From assembly GCA_902562425.1 (NCBI GenBank), contig CACETF010000001.1:186001-250000 (forward strand): a stretch of 64,000 bases of DNA. Reading direction: 5' to 3'. Positions 29,707 to 37,972 of this stretch are shown here, one piece after another. Position numbers and translations under genes: made by a program. The notes below the pieces were generated by a model. It did no database searches. It saw nothing but the letters and a program-made list of their open reading frames with translations, and was not told the DNA's origin. Within the stretch, counting starts at the first letter, position 1, and each line of letters begins with the position of its first letter. This DNA comes from Porticoccaceae bacterium (GTDB lineage: Bacteria; Pseudomonadota; Gammaproteobacteria; Pseudomonadales; Porticoccaceae).

Positions 29707-31042
29707 AATACTAGCCATTATCATGTTTCTTAGTTTTTTTGGACTGGTATTCACAGGGTTTCCGATTGCTTGGCTATTGGGTGGACTCGCAGTTATATTC
29801 ACTGGATTGGCGATTATATTGGAGGCGGATTTTAATCAGCATACCGGCATAGACTGGAACTATGCGTCACTTTCCGTTGAGCGTGTTTGGAATGTGATGG
29901 AAAACTGGGTAATGGTAGCGTTACCAATGTTTATTATGATGGGATTACTGTTAGATCGATCCGGTATAGCAGAGGATTTAATGAGAAGTCTTGCTCGATT
30001 ATTCGGTTCTCTGCGAGGAGGACTGGCCGTGACTGTGACACTTATAGGGTTAATACTTGCAGCAACAACCGGCATTATTGGAGCATCAGTTGTGCTCCTG
30101 ACACTGCTCGGGTTGCCTGCAATGCTGAATCAGGGTTATGACAAGTCGCTCGCTACTGGAACAGTATGCGCTGTGGGCACATTGGGAATCCTAATACCCC
30201 CAAGCATCATGCTGGTGCTTATGGCGGATAGAATGTCCTTGAGTGTTGGTGATCTTTTTCTTGGCGCAGTGATTCCGGGCGCACTTTTGGGAAGCCTCTA
30301 TATTTTGTACATTGTCTACACTGGCTGGGTACATCCTGAAAAAGCGCCGGCTGCTAAAACTGAGCCCTTAAACTGGGAATCCGTAAGGGATCTTTTTAAC
30401 GCAGCCTTACCTCCCTTGGTTTTGATATTCGCCGTTCTTGGAAGTATTTTTATGGGGCTCGCCACGCCAACAGAAGCGGCGGGAGTGGGTGCGGCTGGCG
30501 CGATGGCATTAGCCATTTTAAAGCGAAAACTCAATCTTTCTGTACTAAATGAGGTTCTTCATGAAACCACTCGTACTACTGCTTACATTTTTGCTATTCT
30601 TATTGGCGCAACCGCATTTTCGTTGGTATTGAGGGGTCTAGGTGGAGATGAGCTGATTGAACGATGGCTACTTGGATTACCTTTTGAGCCTTCCGGAGTT
30701 GTGCTCGCAATTCTGTTTGCTACTTTTCTTTTGGGATTCTTTCTTGACTGGATTGAATTGACCTTAATAATATTGCCACTCGTCTCGCCAGTGGTGGTTA
30801 ACCTTGGATTTGATCCGATCTGGTTTACGATTTTGTTTGCGGTATGTTTGCAAACTAGCTTTTTGACACCTCCAGTAGGGTTTGCAATTTTTTATTTAAA
30901 AGGCGCTGCGCCTAAAAGTATAGAGACAACAACTGTTTACCGAGGTGTTTTACCCTTTATCGCGATGCAGACTCTCGGTATGCTGGTAATTTTCAATTGG
31001 CAAGGGATAGTAACTTGGCTTCCGGCACAAGCTTACAATTGA
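29693..31042 (+). CDS. TRAP transporter large permease (DctM)
   Basis: 449 residues, about twelve hydrophobic segments. It couples sodium entry to solute uptake. TRAP-large signatures are GFPIAWLLGG, the LGILIPPSIMLVL segment, ATPTEAAGVGA and TPPVGFAIFYLKG. AGGGGAG-like RBS (29681-29687) favours ATG 29693; GTG 29690 is possible. Completes a three-gene dctPQM operon. Confidence 0.93.
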   Translation: MPANEILAIIMFLSFFGLVFTGFPIAWLLGGLAVIFTGLAIILEADFNQHTGIDWNYASLSVERVWNVMENWVMVALPMFIMMGLLLDRSGIAEDLMRSLARLFGSLRGGLAVTVTLIGLILAATTGIIGASVVLLTLLGLPAMLNQGYDKSLATGTVCAVGTLGILIPPSIMLVLMADRMSLSVGDLFLGAVIPGALLGSLYILYIVYTGWVHPEKAPAAKTEPLNWESVRDLFNAALPPLVLIFAVLGSIFMGLATPTEAAGVGAAGAMALAILKRKLNLSVLNEVLHETTRTTAYIFAILIGATAFSLVLRGLGGDELIERWLLGLPFEPSGVVLAILFATFLLGFFLDWIELTLIILPLVSPVVVNLGFDPIWFTILFAVCLQTSFLTPPVGFAIFYLKGAAPKSIETTTVYRGVLPFIAMQTLGMLVIFNWQGIVTWLPAQAYN

Positions 31043-31121
31043 CCTTATCAGTCAGATTTTAACACCCTGTTTATGAGAATTTGCCTTGCGTGTAGTAATA
31101 GCTGCGTATCAACGATATGCG

Positions 31122-31598
31122 TTATTGACTTCCCCATAAAAGGCCATGTGATGGTAAGACCGATGCCTGTTTAACCTGACCGAAGGCAAAATGAGTCTCC
31201 AAAGCACCGATGCCAGCTATATGAGTGAGCTTTCTGCGGACAAAATTTTCGTAATGTTTTAAAGACGCGGCGAAAACCTGCAACAAATAGTCATTACGAC
31301 CAGACATTAAATAACATGCGGTTATTTCTTCCAAAGCCATAATTTCGTTTTCGAACACCTTTATTTCTGAGTCAGTTTGTTTGACAAGCCTGACGCTTAC
31401 AAATGCCATAATTGGTAGGCCAAAGAGTTCCGTATCAATCGTTGCGCTGTATCCTTTGATGACTCCTGATTGTTCAAGAATCTTTACTCGGCGGGCACAT
31501 GGTGTTGGTGATAAATTGACCCGATCGCTCAATTCCTGATTACTGATACGCCCATTTTTTTGAAGTTCATTTAAAATTGAAAAATCTACTTTATCCAT
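31122..31598 (-). CDS. Lrp/AsnC-family transcription regulator
   Basis: 158 residues. N-terminal helix-turn-helix (LNELQKNGRISNQELSDRVN, then LSPTPCARRVKILEQSGVI) and a C-terminal RAM ligand domain (VKQTDSEIKVFENEI, ACYLMSGRNDYLLQV). The start at ATG 31598 (MDKVDFSILNEL) matches the family; the frame extends 14 residues upstream without support. Divergent from the PLP-enzyme gene and convergent with dctM; by analogy with other divergent Lrp genes it may control the PLP gene. Confidence 0.9.
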   Translation of the reverse strand: MDKVDFSILNELQKNGRISNQELSDRVNLSPTPCARRVKILEQSGVIKGYSATIDTELFGLPIMAFVSVRLVKQTDSEIKVFENEIMALEEITACYLMSGRNDYLLQVFAASLKHYENFVRRKLTHIAGIGALETHFAFGQVKQASVLPSHGLLWGSQ

Positions 31599-31704
31599 AA
31601 AAATAGCTTTTATCACTAAAATATACAAATATAATAGCATAATTAAGTGATTATTATTAAATAAATAGTGTTATAGTTTTTCAAATTAGTTGGAGAAAAG
31701 CAGT

Positions 31705-33522
31705 ATGACAGTAGAACATCGACGTCAATTGAGTCCTCTCCGAAATACCACTCTTGCGGAGGATTCAGAAGCCCTTGCTCTCGAGCAGGCGGAGCATTTT
31801 GGTATTGATCCAACGAGTGAATTTGGAATAGCACTTATCACGCTTGCTAAAGACCTTTATCAAGCTAATCACGCTACACATGCCCTCTGGAAAATCACGC
31901 TTGATGGCCTCTCGGACATCGATAAAGGAGATAGGATTGCTTGGTTTAACGCAAAACGATTTATCAGTTTTCAACTCGCGAAAATTCTTGATTCGATGCA
32001 AAATCCACTTCGCGCTTCTTATCAATCTATTACGACAGATCATCCTGGGTTTGCCAGTAAAGGAGCTTATCCAATATTTGATAATGTCGCGGCAATTTTT
32101 TCTGCCACTCCTGTGATAACGAGAACTGCAACGTATTTGTTTGCCTGTACTGAGTGGGTTGAGGACGCTTTTCGCGGCCGAGAGCTGTTGCATGATATTT
32201 ATTCGCGTCTTATGAATCCAACTTCGGTAAGCCTGGCAAATCACATAGTCGATCTTGAGTGTGGCGCTGAGGCTAATCAATACATGGCTTGGAATTTTAA
32301 CTCGGGTATGGCGGCGATTGATGGGATTTTGAGCCACCTCGTTGGGCGAGACGACATTATTTTATCATCGAGAAATATTTATGGCGGATCTTATCAGCTA
32401 CTCCATGACTGGTATGCGAAAAGTGCCAAACTTGGCGTAGCACTTTACTGGTTTGATGGATATGATCAACAAGCGTTTTCTATCGCTTTGGAAGAAGTCA
32501 AGAAAAATGAAGACGAAAGGTTGAAGCGGGGTCAAAAGATTCTTGTCTATTTAGAGAGCCCTTGCAATCCTCACGGATACGTTCTTGATGTAGGTAAGAT
32601 AAGCCGAGTCGCACATCAAGAGGGCTGTCGGGTCATAGTTGATTCAACCGTAGGCACTCCTTTTTTACATCCGCTTTTAAAGACAGAGGATCGAATGGAT
32701 CGGCCCGATTTTGTGGTTCATTCGTATACGAAGGAGTTGACAGGCACGGGGACAACAACAGCAGGAGCGGTTATCGGTCGTAATGAGGATATGTTTGTGC
32801 CCAAGCATTCTCATGTGGAAGCCTCATGGCCTGATGGCCGGGCGAGGGTTGTGAACTGGGATGAGTCTCTTTTTTGGAATGTCTTTTATATAAAAGGCGG
32901 ATTCTTAGATGCAGATAAGGCATTTGAGGTGCTCAACGGGATTAAGACATATGAAATGCGGATGTTGCAGAAGACGATTAATACAACCCTCATGGCTTAT
33001 GTGCTTGATTCTCACCCAGATATCAATGTTTCCTGCCCAATTCTTAAGGAAAATGCTAACCATAAACTCTTAAAGGATAATATGTACCTTGGGTTACCCG
33101 CACCGCTTTTTACCATCGACATGGAGGGCCGTGATGATCGTCCTCCGATAAATCCCGTCGTTTTCAAGCGCTTTCTTGATGCTCTGGAGCCGGCAATCGG
33201 TATGCAAGTGAGCTTGGGGCAGACTAATTCGTTAGCTTTGTGTCCAGCCATGACGACACACTCCGAGTTGACTGATTCCGCTTTGCGAGAGGCCGGAATT
33301 GCGCCAACAACTATGCGAATATCGGTGGGACTCGAGGATCCAAGGTTATTTTTAGCCCACTTTATTGGTGCGTCCCGATTGGCTCTGGACTCTGCGCATC
33401 CGGGATTCAGCCGATTATTTCCCTCAGCTGAGGAAATCGATAATCGTTACGCATCGATCCATAGCGACATTAGCCAACGTCATATTGAGGCTTCCCCTGG
33501 GATTGCGGAGTTAATGACTTAG
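31705..33522 (+). CDS. Cys/Met-metabolism PLP-dependent enzyme
   Basis: 605 residues, longer than the usual 380-430 for trans-sulfuration enzymes because of an N-terminal extension of about 180 residues. The Cys/Met PLP core is clear: NFNSGMAAIDGILSHLVG, SSRNIYGGSYQLLHDW, VYLESPCNPHGYVLDV and the PLP lysine Lys343 in HSYTKELTGTGTTTAGAV. The C terminus SVGLEDPRLFLAHF is typical. It could be a gamma-lyase or gamma-synthase; the reaction is not decidable from sequence. GGAGA before ATG 31705 decides the start. Divergent from the Lrp regulator. Confidence 0.85.
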   Translation: MTVEHRRQLSPLRNTTLAEDSEALALEQAEHFGIDPTSEFGIALITLAKDLYQANHATHALWKITLDGLSDIDKGDRIAWFNAKRFISFQLAKILDSMQNPLRASYQSITTDHPGFASKGAYPIFDNVAAIFSATPVITRTATYLFACTEWVEDAFRGRELLHDIYSRLMNPTSVSLANHIVDLECGAEANQYMAWNFNSGMAAIDGILSHLVGRDDIILSSRNIYGGSYQLLHDWYAKSAKLGVALYWFDGYDQQAFSIALEEVKKNEDERLKRGQKILVYLESPCNPHGYVLDVGKISRVAHQEGCRVIVDSTVGTPFLHPLLKTEDRMDRPDFVVHSYTKELTGTGTTTAGAVIGRNEDMFVPKHSHVEASWPDGRARVVNWDESLFWNVFYIKGGFLDADKAFEVLNGIKTYEMRMLQKTINTTLMAYVLDSHPDINVSCPILKENANHKLLKDNMYLGLPAPLFTIDMEGRDDRPPINPVVFKRFLDALEPAIGMQVSLGQTNSLALCPAMTTHSELTDSALREAGIAPTTMRISVGLEDPRLFLAHFIGASRLALDSAHPGFSRLFPSAEEIDNRYASIHSDISQRHIEASPGIAELMT

Positions 33523-33571
33523 GCAACTCTATCAGTAACCGTATATAGTCTTTTTTTTAAAAAACGCTAAA

Positions 33572-34435
33572 TTATATTTCTTGAATCCAATTCGCTACCG
33601 CCTGTCCAATTTCTCTTGGCGAATCTTCTTGTATAAAGTGTAATCCACTTACCGTGATCTCTTTTTGATTGGGCCAGAGTCTACAGAACTCCCTCTGCCT
33701 CCCAACGAGTATAGATCCCGGATCTGCATTAATGAACAACTTAGGGATCTGGCTATTCAGCATAAAACTTCCATATTCGTTCACCAGATTGACTACATTG
33801 ACTGGCAGTCCGTCTAAGGGTATTTGTCTTGGCCAGCTTAGCATCGGGTGGCGGTCCGCTGGCTTCAGATAAGGGGCGCGATAAGCATTCATTTCTGCAT
33901 CTGATAGAGTGCGTTTCACCGAACTTGGCAATACAGCTTCAATGAAAAGATTACGATTGCCTATCAGGTCTTCGCCCTTCTCGGAACGAAATCCTTTGAA
34001 AATTCCAACCGCATTTTCTGGCCAATCTTTCCAGTATAAGGGTGTAACGATAGCTTCCATATATGCCACGCCTTTGACTGAATCCATATTTCGCATTGCC
34101 CACATAAAACCAATTGCTGAGCCCCAGTCGTGCAGCACTAGAATCACATTTTTTTCGACATCAATCTTCTGAAATAAATGGTCGATGTAAGAGTAAGCAC
34201 TCTCCAAACTGTAAGCTTTTGGTCCCTGATTAGTCGGCATTTTACCCGAGTCGCCGTGACCAACAAGATCAGGAGCGATCACTCGTCCATATTCGGTCAA
34301 CTCGGGTATGACATTCCTCCAAAGGAAAGATGAGGTTGGATTACCATGGATCAGCACGATTGGATCGCCTTTACCCTCGTCAATATATGCGATTTGCTTC
34401 CCTTTTACTTCAGCAAACTTTTTAGTGTAGGGCAT
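33572..34435 (-). CDS. Haloalkane dehalogenase, LinB-like
   Basis: Alpha/beta hydrolase that displaces halide from haloalkanes. 287 residues from ATG 34435 (a TTG at 34477 would add 14). The complete HLD-II active site is present: HGNPTSSFLWRN (halide-binding Asn32), HDWGS (nucleophile Asp103, halide-binding Trp104), YMEA (acid Glu127) and LHFIQEDSP (base His266). Further LinB-like runs are SWPRQIP, PKLFINADPGS and FCRLWPNQKEITV. Substrate range not predictable. Convergent with the PLP gene. Confidence 0.93.
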   Translation of the reverse strand: MPYTKKFAEVKGKQIAYIDEGKGDPIVLIHGNPTSSFLWRNVIPELTEYGRVIAPDLVGHGDSGKMPTNQGPKAYSLESAYSYIDHLFQKIDVEKNVILVLHDWGSAIGFMWAMRNMDSVKGVAYMEAIVTPLYWKDWPENAVGIFKGFRSEKGEDLIGNRNLFIEAVLPSSVKRTLSDAEMNAYRAPYLKPADRHPMLSWPRQIPLDGLPVNVVNLVNEYGSFMLNSQIPKLFINADPGSILVGRQREFCRLWPNQKEITVSGLHFIQEDSPREIGQAVANWIQEI

Positions 34436-34510
34436 GTCCTCTGAGATAACCACTTGCCACCGGCCAATTTTTATCAACTATTAATTTGTCCCTCATTTTA
34501 AACTATTTGG

Positions 34511-34576
34511 CGATACTCCTCGATAAATACTTATCGTGTTTTATGTATTGACTGAGTATCGTTAATTAATTACTAT
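34511..34576 (+). promoter_or_regulatory. Promoter with nested inverted repeats ahead of the metal-uptake genes
   Basis: TTGACT (34548-34553) and TACTAT (34571-34576) with a 17-bp spacer. The -35 box is overlapped by CGATACTC (34511-34518) pairing with GAGTATCG (34554-34561). Inside it lies CGATAA-ATAC-TTATCG (34521-34536). This arrangement looks like an operator for a dimeric repressor, plausibly a metal sensor given the genes downstream; no known box is matched. Confidence 0.5.
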
Positions 34577-34617
34577 CCAGTCTTCGTGAATTAAGGCCAT
34601 TTTTTAGCTAGGTGCCG

Positions 34618-34974
34618 ATGCAATTTCGCCTTTTATACAGTCTGTTCTTACCAGTTGCGATTGCTACAAATTTTAGCGCGCACAATCATGAGCATCTCGG
34701 ACATCTACTTGGATCCCATGATGAAACCCATGCCATTAATTTTGTCTCTCACCACAGTAACCATATTGGGCATGATCACCAACACTCCGACATTGAAGTT
34801 GATGCATATTGCGATCTTTGCCAAGGCTGTGAAGACCAAAGTGAGCAACAAACTTTAATACTACAACCATTTTTATATGATGATCATCTGTCCGATTTTG
34901 CGCAAAGCAAATTTAAGACAATTCGGAAAAGCTACCTATTCATTCGGGCACCGCCTAAAGTTACGTTTTCTTAA
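34618..34974 (+). CDS. Small His-rich exported protein with CxxCxxC
   Basis: 118 residues from ATG 34618 (GTG 34612 is in frame). N-terminal hydrophobic signal (LLYSLFLPVAIATNFSA), then a histidine-rich stretch with about a dozen His in 50 residues (HNHEHLGHLLGSHDE, HHSNHIGHDHQHSD), then CDLCQGC. The composition indicates a periplasmic metal binder. I do not recognise the family for certain; it recalls DUF2946-type small proteins near metal receptors. It lies 40 bases before the TonB receptor and probably shares its promoter, implying a joint role in metal uptake. Confidence 0.7.
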   Translation: MQFRLLYSLFLPVAIATNFSAHNHEHLGHLLGSHDETHAINFVSHHSNHIGHDHQHSDIEVDAYCDLCQGCEDQSEQQTLILQPFLYDDHLSDFAQSKFKTIRKSYLFIRAPPKVTFS

Positions 34975-35014
34975 AACATAACTTTTTTCTTTTTTCTTTT
35001 AAAAGGTAGCAACC

Positions 35015-37414
35015 ATGAGAAATACAATTTTTTATGGCCTATGCATTGGTGTGGGCCTACTTGGTATAAATTCTTCTTATTCGGATAGCCAAATGATTGA
35101 AGAGGTAGCGATAACCTCCTCAATCCTGGGTGAAACGTTTTCCGAGTCCAATAGTGTTGTAGAGTTAGTAGAGAAAGATATCCTGTCTGTAAGTGCCACT
35201 GAAAATATTGGTAGTACCTTGGAATCACATTCGGGGATATCATCAAGGGACTTTGGAGCGGCTGTAGGACAGCCTGTGATTCGCGGCATGTCTGGCGATC
35301 GTGTGAAGATCCTATCTGATGGTATTGTAACCAGGGATGTGTCTGGTATTGGTGAGGACCATGTTAGCGATGTTGATTTAACGAATATTGAACAGATTGA
35401 GGTGATTCGTGGACCCGCATCATTACTCTATACTAACGGATCAATGGGCGGAATCGTTAACGTAGTAACTAATACAATTCCCACAAAGGACCTGACTGAT
35501 CGTGAAATTCTTGTGGCAATTGAAAGTCAGTCGGTTAGCGACGGGAGTGCGGTAAAACTCGGTTACGAAGAAAATATAGGTGGATTTAACTTCACCCTCA
35601 ATGTATCGGATTCCGATCACGAGAACTTTGACGTTCCGGTTGGTGCGATTCTTCATGATGAGGATGAGGAACATCATGGAGATGAGGAGACTGGATTTTT
35701 GCCTAACTCAGATCGCGAGACTTTATCTTACCGGTTGGGAGTTTCCAAGGTTGGTGATTGGGGTCACGTAGGCCTCTCAGTCGGAAAAATAGAAAACATG
35801 TATGGCGTGCCTTTCCATGTCGATGCACACTCAGAGGACGGTCATGATGATCATGCTGGAGAGGATCACAGTGATGATCATGCTGGAGAGGACCACAGTG
35901 ATGATCATGACGATGACCATGCTGGAATGGACCACGATGATGATCATGACGATGACCATGCTGGAGATGATCATGGAGACGAGCATGAAGGAGAACGTAT
36001 TTTCTCGACTACTGATTCAGAAGTTTTTAATCTGAGCGGATCATTTAATCTCGATGCCGGCATTCTTAAAAAAGTGGATTACTTCTTTAGCGATTCCTCT
36101 TACAGTCACACTGAGGGTCATGCAGAAGACGATCATGGAGATGAGCATGCCGGTGAGGATCATGGAGATGAGCATGCCGGTGAGGATCATGGAGATGAGC
36201 ATGCCGGTGATGATCACGGAGATGAAGATGGACATGACGCACACGGGCACGGGGAGCCTACAACGTTTTCCAATGATGCCCAGGAGTATGGAGCGGTTTT
36301 TGATTTCAGTGGGGAGAAAACCACTCAAAAAATTAGTATCGGTGCCGTTACAGAGGATATTGCCATAATCGGCTCCGAGGCTTTTATGATGCCCTCAACT
36401 GTGGATGAATTTACCTTCGGATACTATCTAGGAAGAGAAATTGGTCCTTTCTCTCTCGGTCTTGCCTTGCGCTATGATCAGATTGACAAGGCGGGTTCTG
36501 TAGCCGAGGCTCATCATGATGACGACCATGCGGACGAGGAACATGCAGGTGAGGAACATGCAGGTGAGGATCACGCAGAAGAGGAACATACAGGTGAGGA
36601 GCACGGAGACGAGCATGAAGTTGAGATTACTGATTATGCTAGAGACTTCAACAACTCCAGTATAGCATTATCTCTGGCGACGAAGCTGAATGATTCCATT
36701 GATCTTGCGCTCAATTATGCAACCTTTGAAAGGGCACCAGCGGAGGTAGAGCTCTTCATGAATGGACCACACCTTGCTGTGGGCAGATATGAGGAAGGGG
36801 ACCCTAGTATGCAGGCGGAGCAAGCAAGTAACATCGATCTTTCGCTAAATTATGAAAAAGATGGCCTCTTTGCTTCCCTTTCTTTTTTCCAAAACGATAT
36901 AGATAACTATATTTACTTGGAGGATGATCCCCTAGGCACAATGGAAGAGGGACTTTTGAAGGCTGCTTACAAACAGAATGATGCAGAATTTGATGGGTAT
37001 GAGCTTGAATTTGGGAAAGGATTTTCCTTGACAAAGGGATATCTGGTTTTATCTTTTGCAAGGGATTCCGTATCAGGAAACTTCGATGATGGGTCCAATG
37101 TCCCCAGGATGGTTCCGGAGAGGAATATGTTCAAGCTTAAGTACACTGGTGAGGATTTCAGTGCTGCTTTCATGCTCAGAGACGTAGAGGAGCAGACCAG
37201 TATTGCTGCTGGTGAGACCGCTACTGAGGGCTTCCAGATGCTGGATATCAACGTGTCTAAAACAGTCGAGTTGGCCTCCGGTTCAAGTGTCCAAGTTGCG
37301 GTATTTGGGAAAAACCTTTTAGATGAAGCCGCTCGTAATCATTCATCATTCGTGAAAAACGAGGTACCTATGCCGGGGCGTAACATAGGTGTCAAACTTA
37401 ACTTAACTTTCTAG
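35015..37414 (+). CDS. TonB-dependent metal receptor, ZnuD-like, with His/Asp repeat loops
   Basis: Outer-membrane beta-barrel of 799 residues. Signal peptide in residues 1-23, and a plug domain (GQPVIRGMSGDRVKILSDGI, IEVIRGPASLLYTNGSMGGI). The barrel ends GRNIGVKLNLTF with the C-terminal Phe. Four insertions are extremely rich in His, Asp and Glu: residues 214-222, 268-326, 365-412 and 500-535. ZnuD-type zinc receptors carry shorter His-rich loops of this kind. Zinc is the likeliest cargo; manganese is possible given the Sit-type importer nearby. Confidence 0.92.
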   Translation: MRNTIFYGLCIGVGLLGINSSYSDSQMIEEVAITSSILGETFSESNSVVELVEKDILSVSATENIGSTLESHSGISSRDFGAAVGQPVIRGMSGDRVKILSDGIVTRDVSGIGEDHVSDVDLTNIEQIEVIRGPASLLYTNGSMGGIVNVVTNTIPTKDLTDREILVAIESQSVSDGSAVKLGYEENIGGFNFTLNVSDSDHENFDVPVGAILHDEDEEHHGDEETGFLPNSDRETLSYRLGVSKVGDWGHVGLSVGKIENMYGVPFHVDAHSEDGHDDHAGEDHSDDHAGEDHSDDHDDDHAGMDHDDDHDDDHAGDDHGDEHEGERIFSTTDSEVFNLSGSFNLDAGILKKVDYFFSDSSYSHTEGHAEDDHGDEHAGEDHGDEHAGEDHGDEHAGDDHGDEDGHDAHGHGEPTTFSNDAQEYGAVFDFSGEKTTQKISIGAVTEDIAIIGSEAFMMPSTVDEFTFGYYLGREIGPFSLGLALRYDQIDKAGSVAEAHHDDDHADEEHAGEEHAGEDHAEEEHTGEEHGDEHEVEITDYARDFNNSSIALSLATKLNDSIDLALNYATFERAPAEVELFMNGPHLAVGRYEEGDPSMQAEQASNIDLSLNYEKDGLFASLSFFQNDIDNYIYLEDDPLGTMEEGLLKAAYKQNDAEFDGYELEFGKGFSLTKGYLVLSFARDSVSGNFDDGSNVPRMVPERNMFKLKYTGEDFSAAFMLRDVEEQTSIAAGETATEGFQMLDINVSKTVELASGSSVQVAVFGKNLLDEAARNHSSFVKNEVPMPGRNIGVKLNLTF
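35816..35992 (+). repeat. His/Asp repeat region 1 in the receptor
   Basis: Imperfect repeats of HAGEDHSDD- and HDDDHAGMD-type units encode one extracellular loop (residues 268-326). All length changes keep the frame. Confidence 0.85.
36128..36235 (+). repeat. 27-bp tandem repeat in the receptor
   Basis: Units start at 36128, 36155, 36182 and 36209. The second and third are identical, the first differs at its first codon, and the fourth is diverged. Each encodes EDHGDEHAG or a variant. Near-identity indicates recent duplication, and the multiple-of-three unit lets the loop grow or shrink in frame. Confidence 0.9.
36512..36619 (+). repeat. His/Glu repeat region 3 in the receptor
   Basis: Repeats of the EEHAG / EDHAE type (residues 500-535), richer in Glu than the other two regions and built on a 15-bp period. 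Confidence 0.8.
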
Positions 37415-37444
37415 AAACCTTTAATATAATCTAAGGAGTTTTGT

Positions 37445-37886
37445 ATTGTAGAAATAGAAAATCTTCCACCGGTAATTACTCTAGGATATGCCGCCGCCAT
37501 AGTACTCTCGGGCGGCGGCTTACCACGGTGGAGGGTCCCGTTACAACCTATTTGGAGGGGTTCTTTTTTGTTAAGCGCCGTTACTCTTAACTTTTACTGT
37601 TCTAGAGTTGCGACGGCTCCAAACTTCTATTAACCCATTGAATCCAGCGACTAGAACCAGCCTTATAACCGAGGGTATATTTCGGTTCTCTAGAAGCCCA
37701 ATGCACTTCGGGATGCTGTCTATATTGTGTGGAGCAGCTTTCTGGTCGAATATTGTCTCTGGCTTGCTTTTGATCCCCTGCTTTATATTGACCATTACTC
37801 GAGCCGAAGTTATGCGGGAGGAGGGGGTCATGGATCAATTTTTTGGAGACGAGTAAGTTGCATACCGAAAAAAGTGTCTCCTTTGA
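37445..37886 (+). pseudogene. Isoprenylcysteine methyltransferase-like gene (broken)
   Basis: Two frames together read as a small ICMT/PEMT-type membrane methyltransferase. One frame gives ENLPPVITLGYAAAIVLSGG and continues to near 37600. After a frameshift, the other gives TSINPLNPATRTSLITEG, IFRFSRSPMHFGMLSILCG and MREEGVMDQFFGDE. A TAA at 37854-37856 replaces the usual Tyr, and VAYRKK still follows in frame. An AAGGAG lies upstream (37431-37436). Both lesions argue for a pseudogene. Confidence 0.7.
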
Positions 37887-37972
37887 TTTTACGCGATTTT
37901 CGAATCTTTCAAGGGAATATTTTCCGTATATCATCTAGTTAGTATTAGACCTACATTCCACAGGAAAATTAT

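Noticed and set aside
36041-36616. Minus-strand and alternate-frame open frames across the receptor repeats
   Set aside because: Artefacts of the in-frame His/Asp repeats, which are open in several frames.
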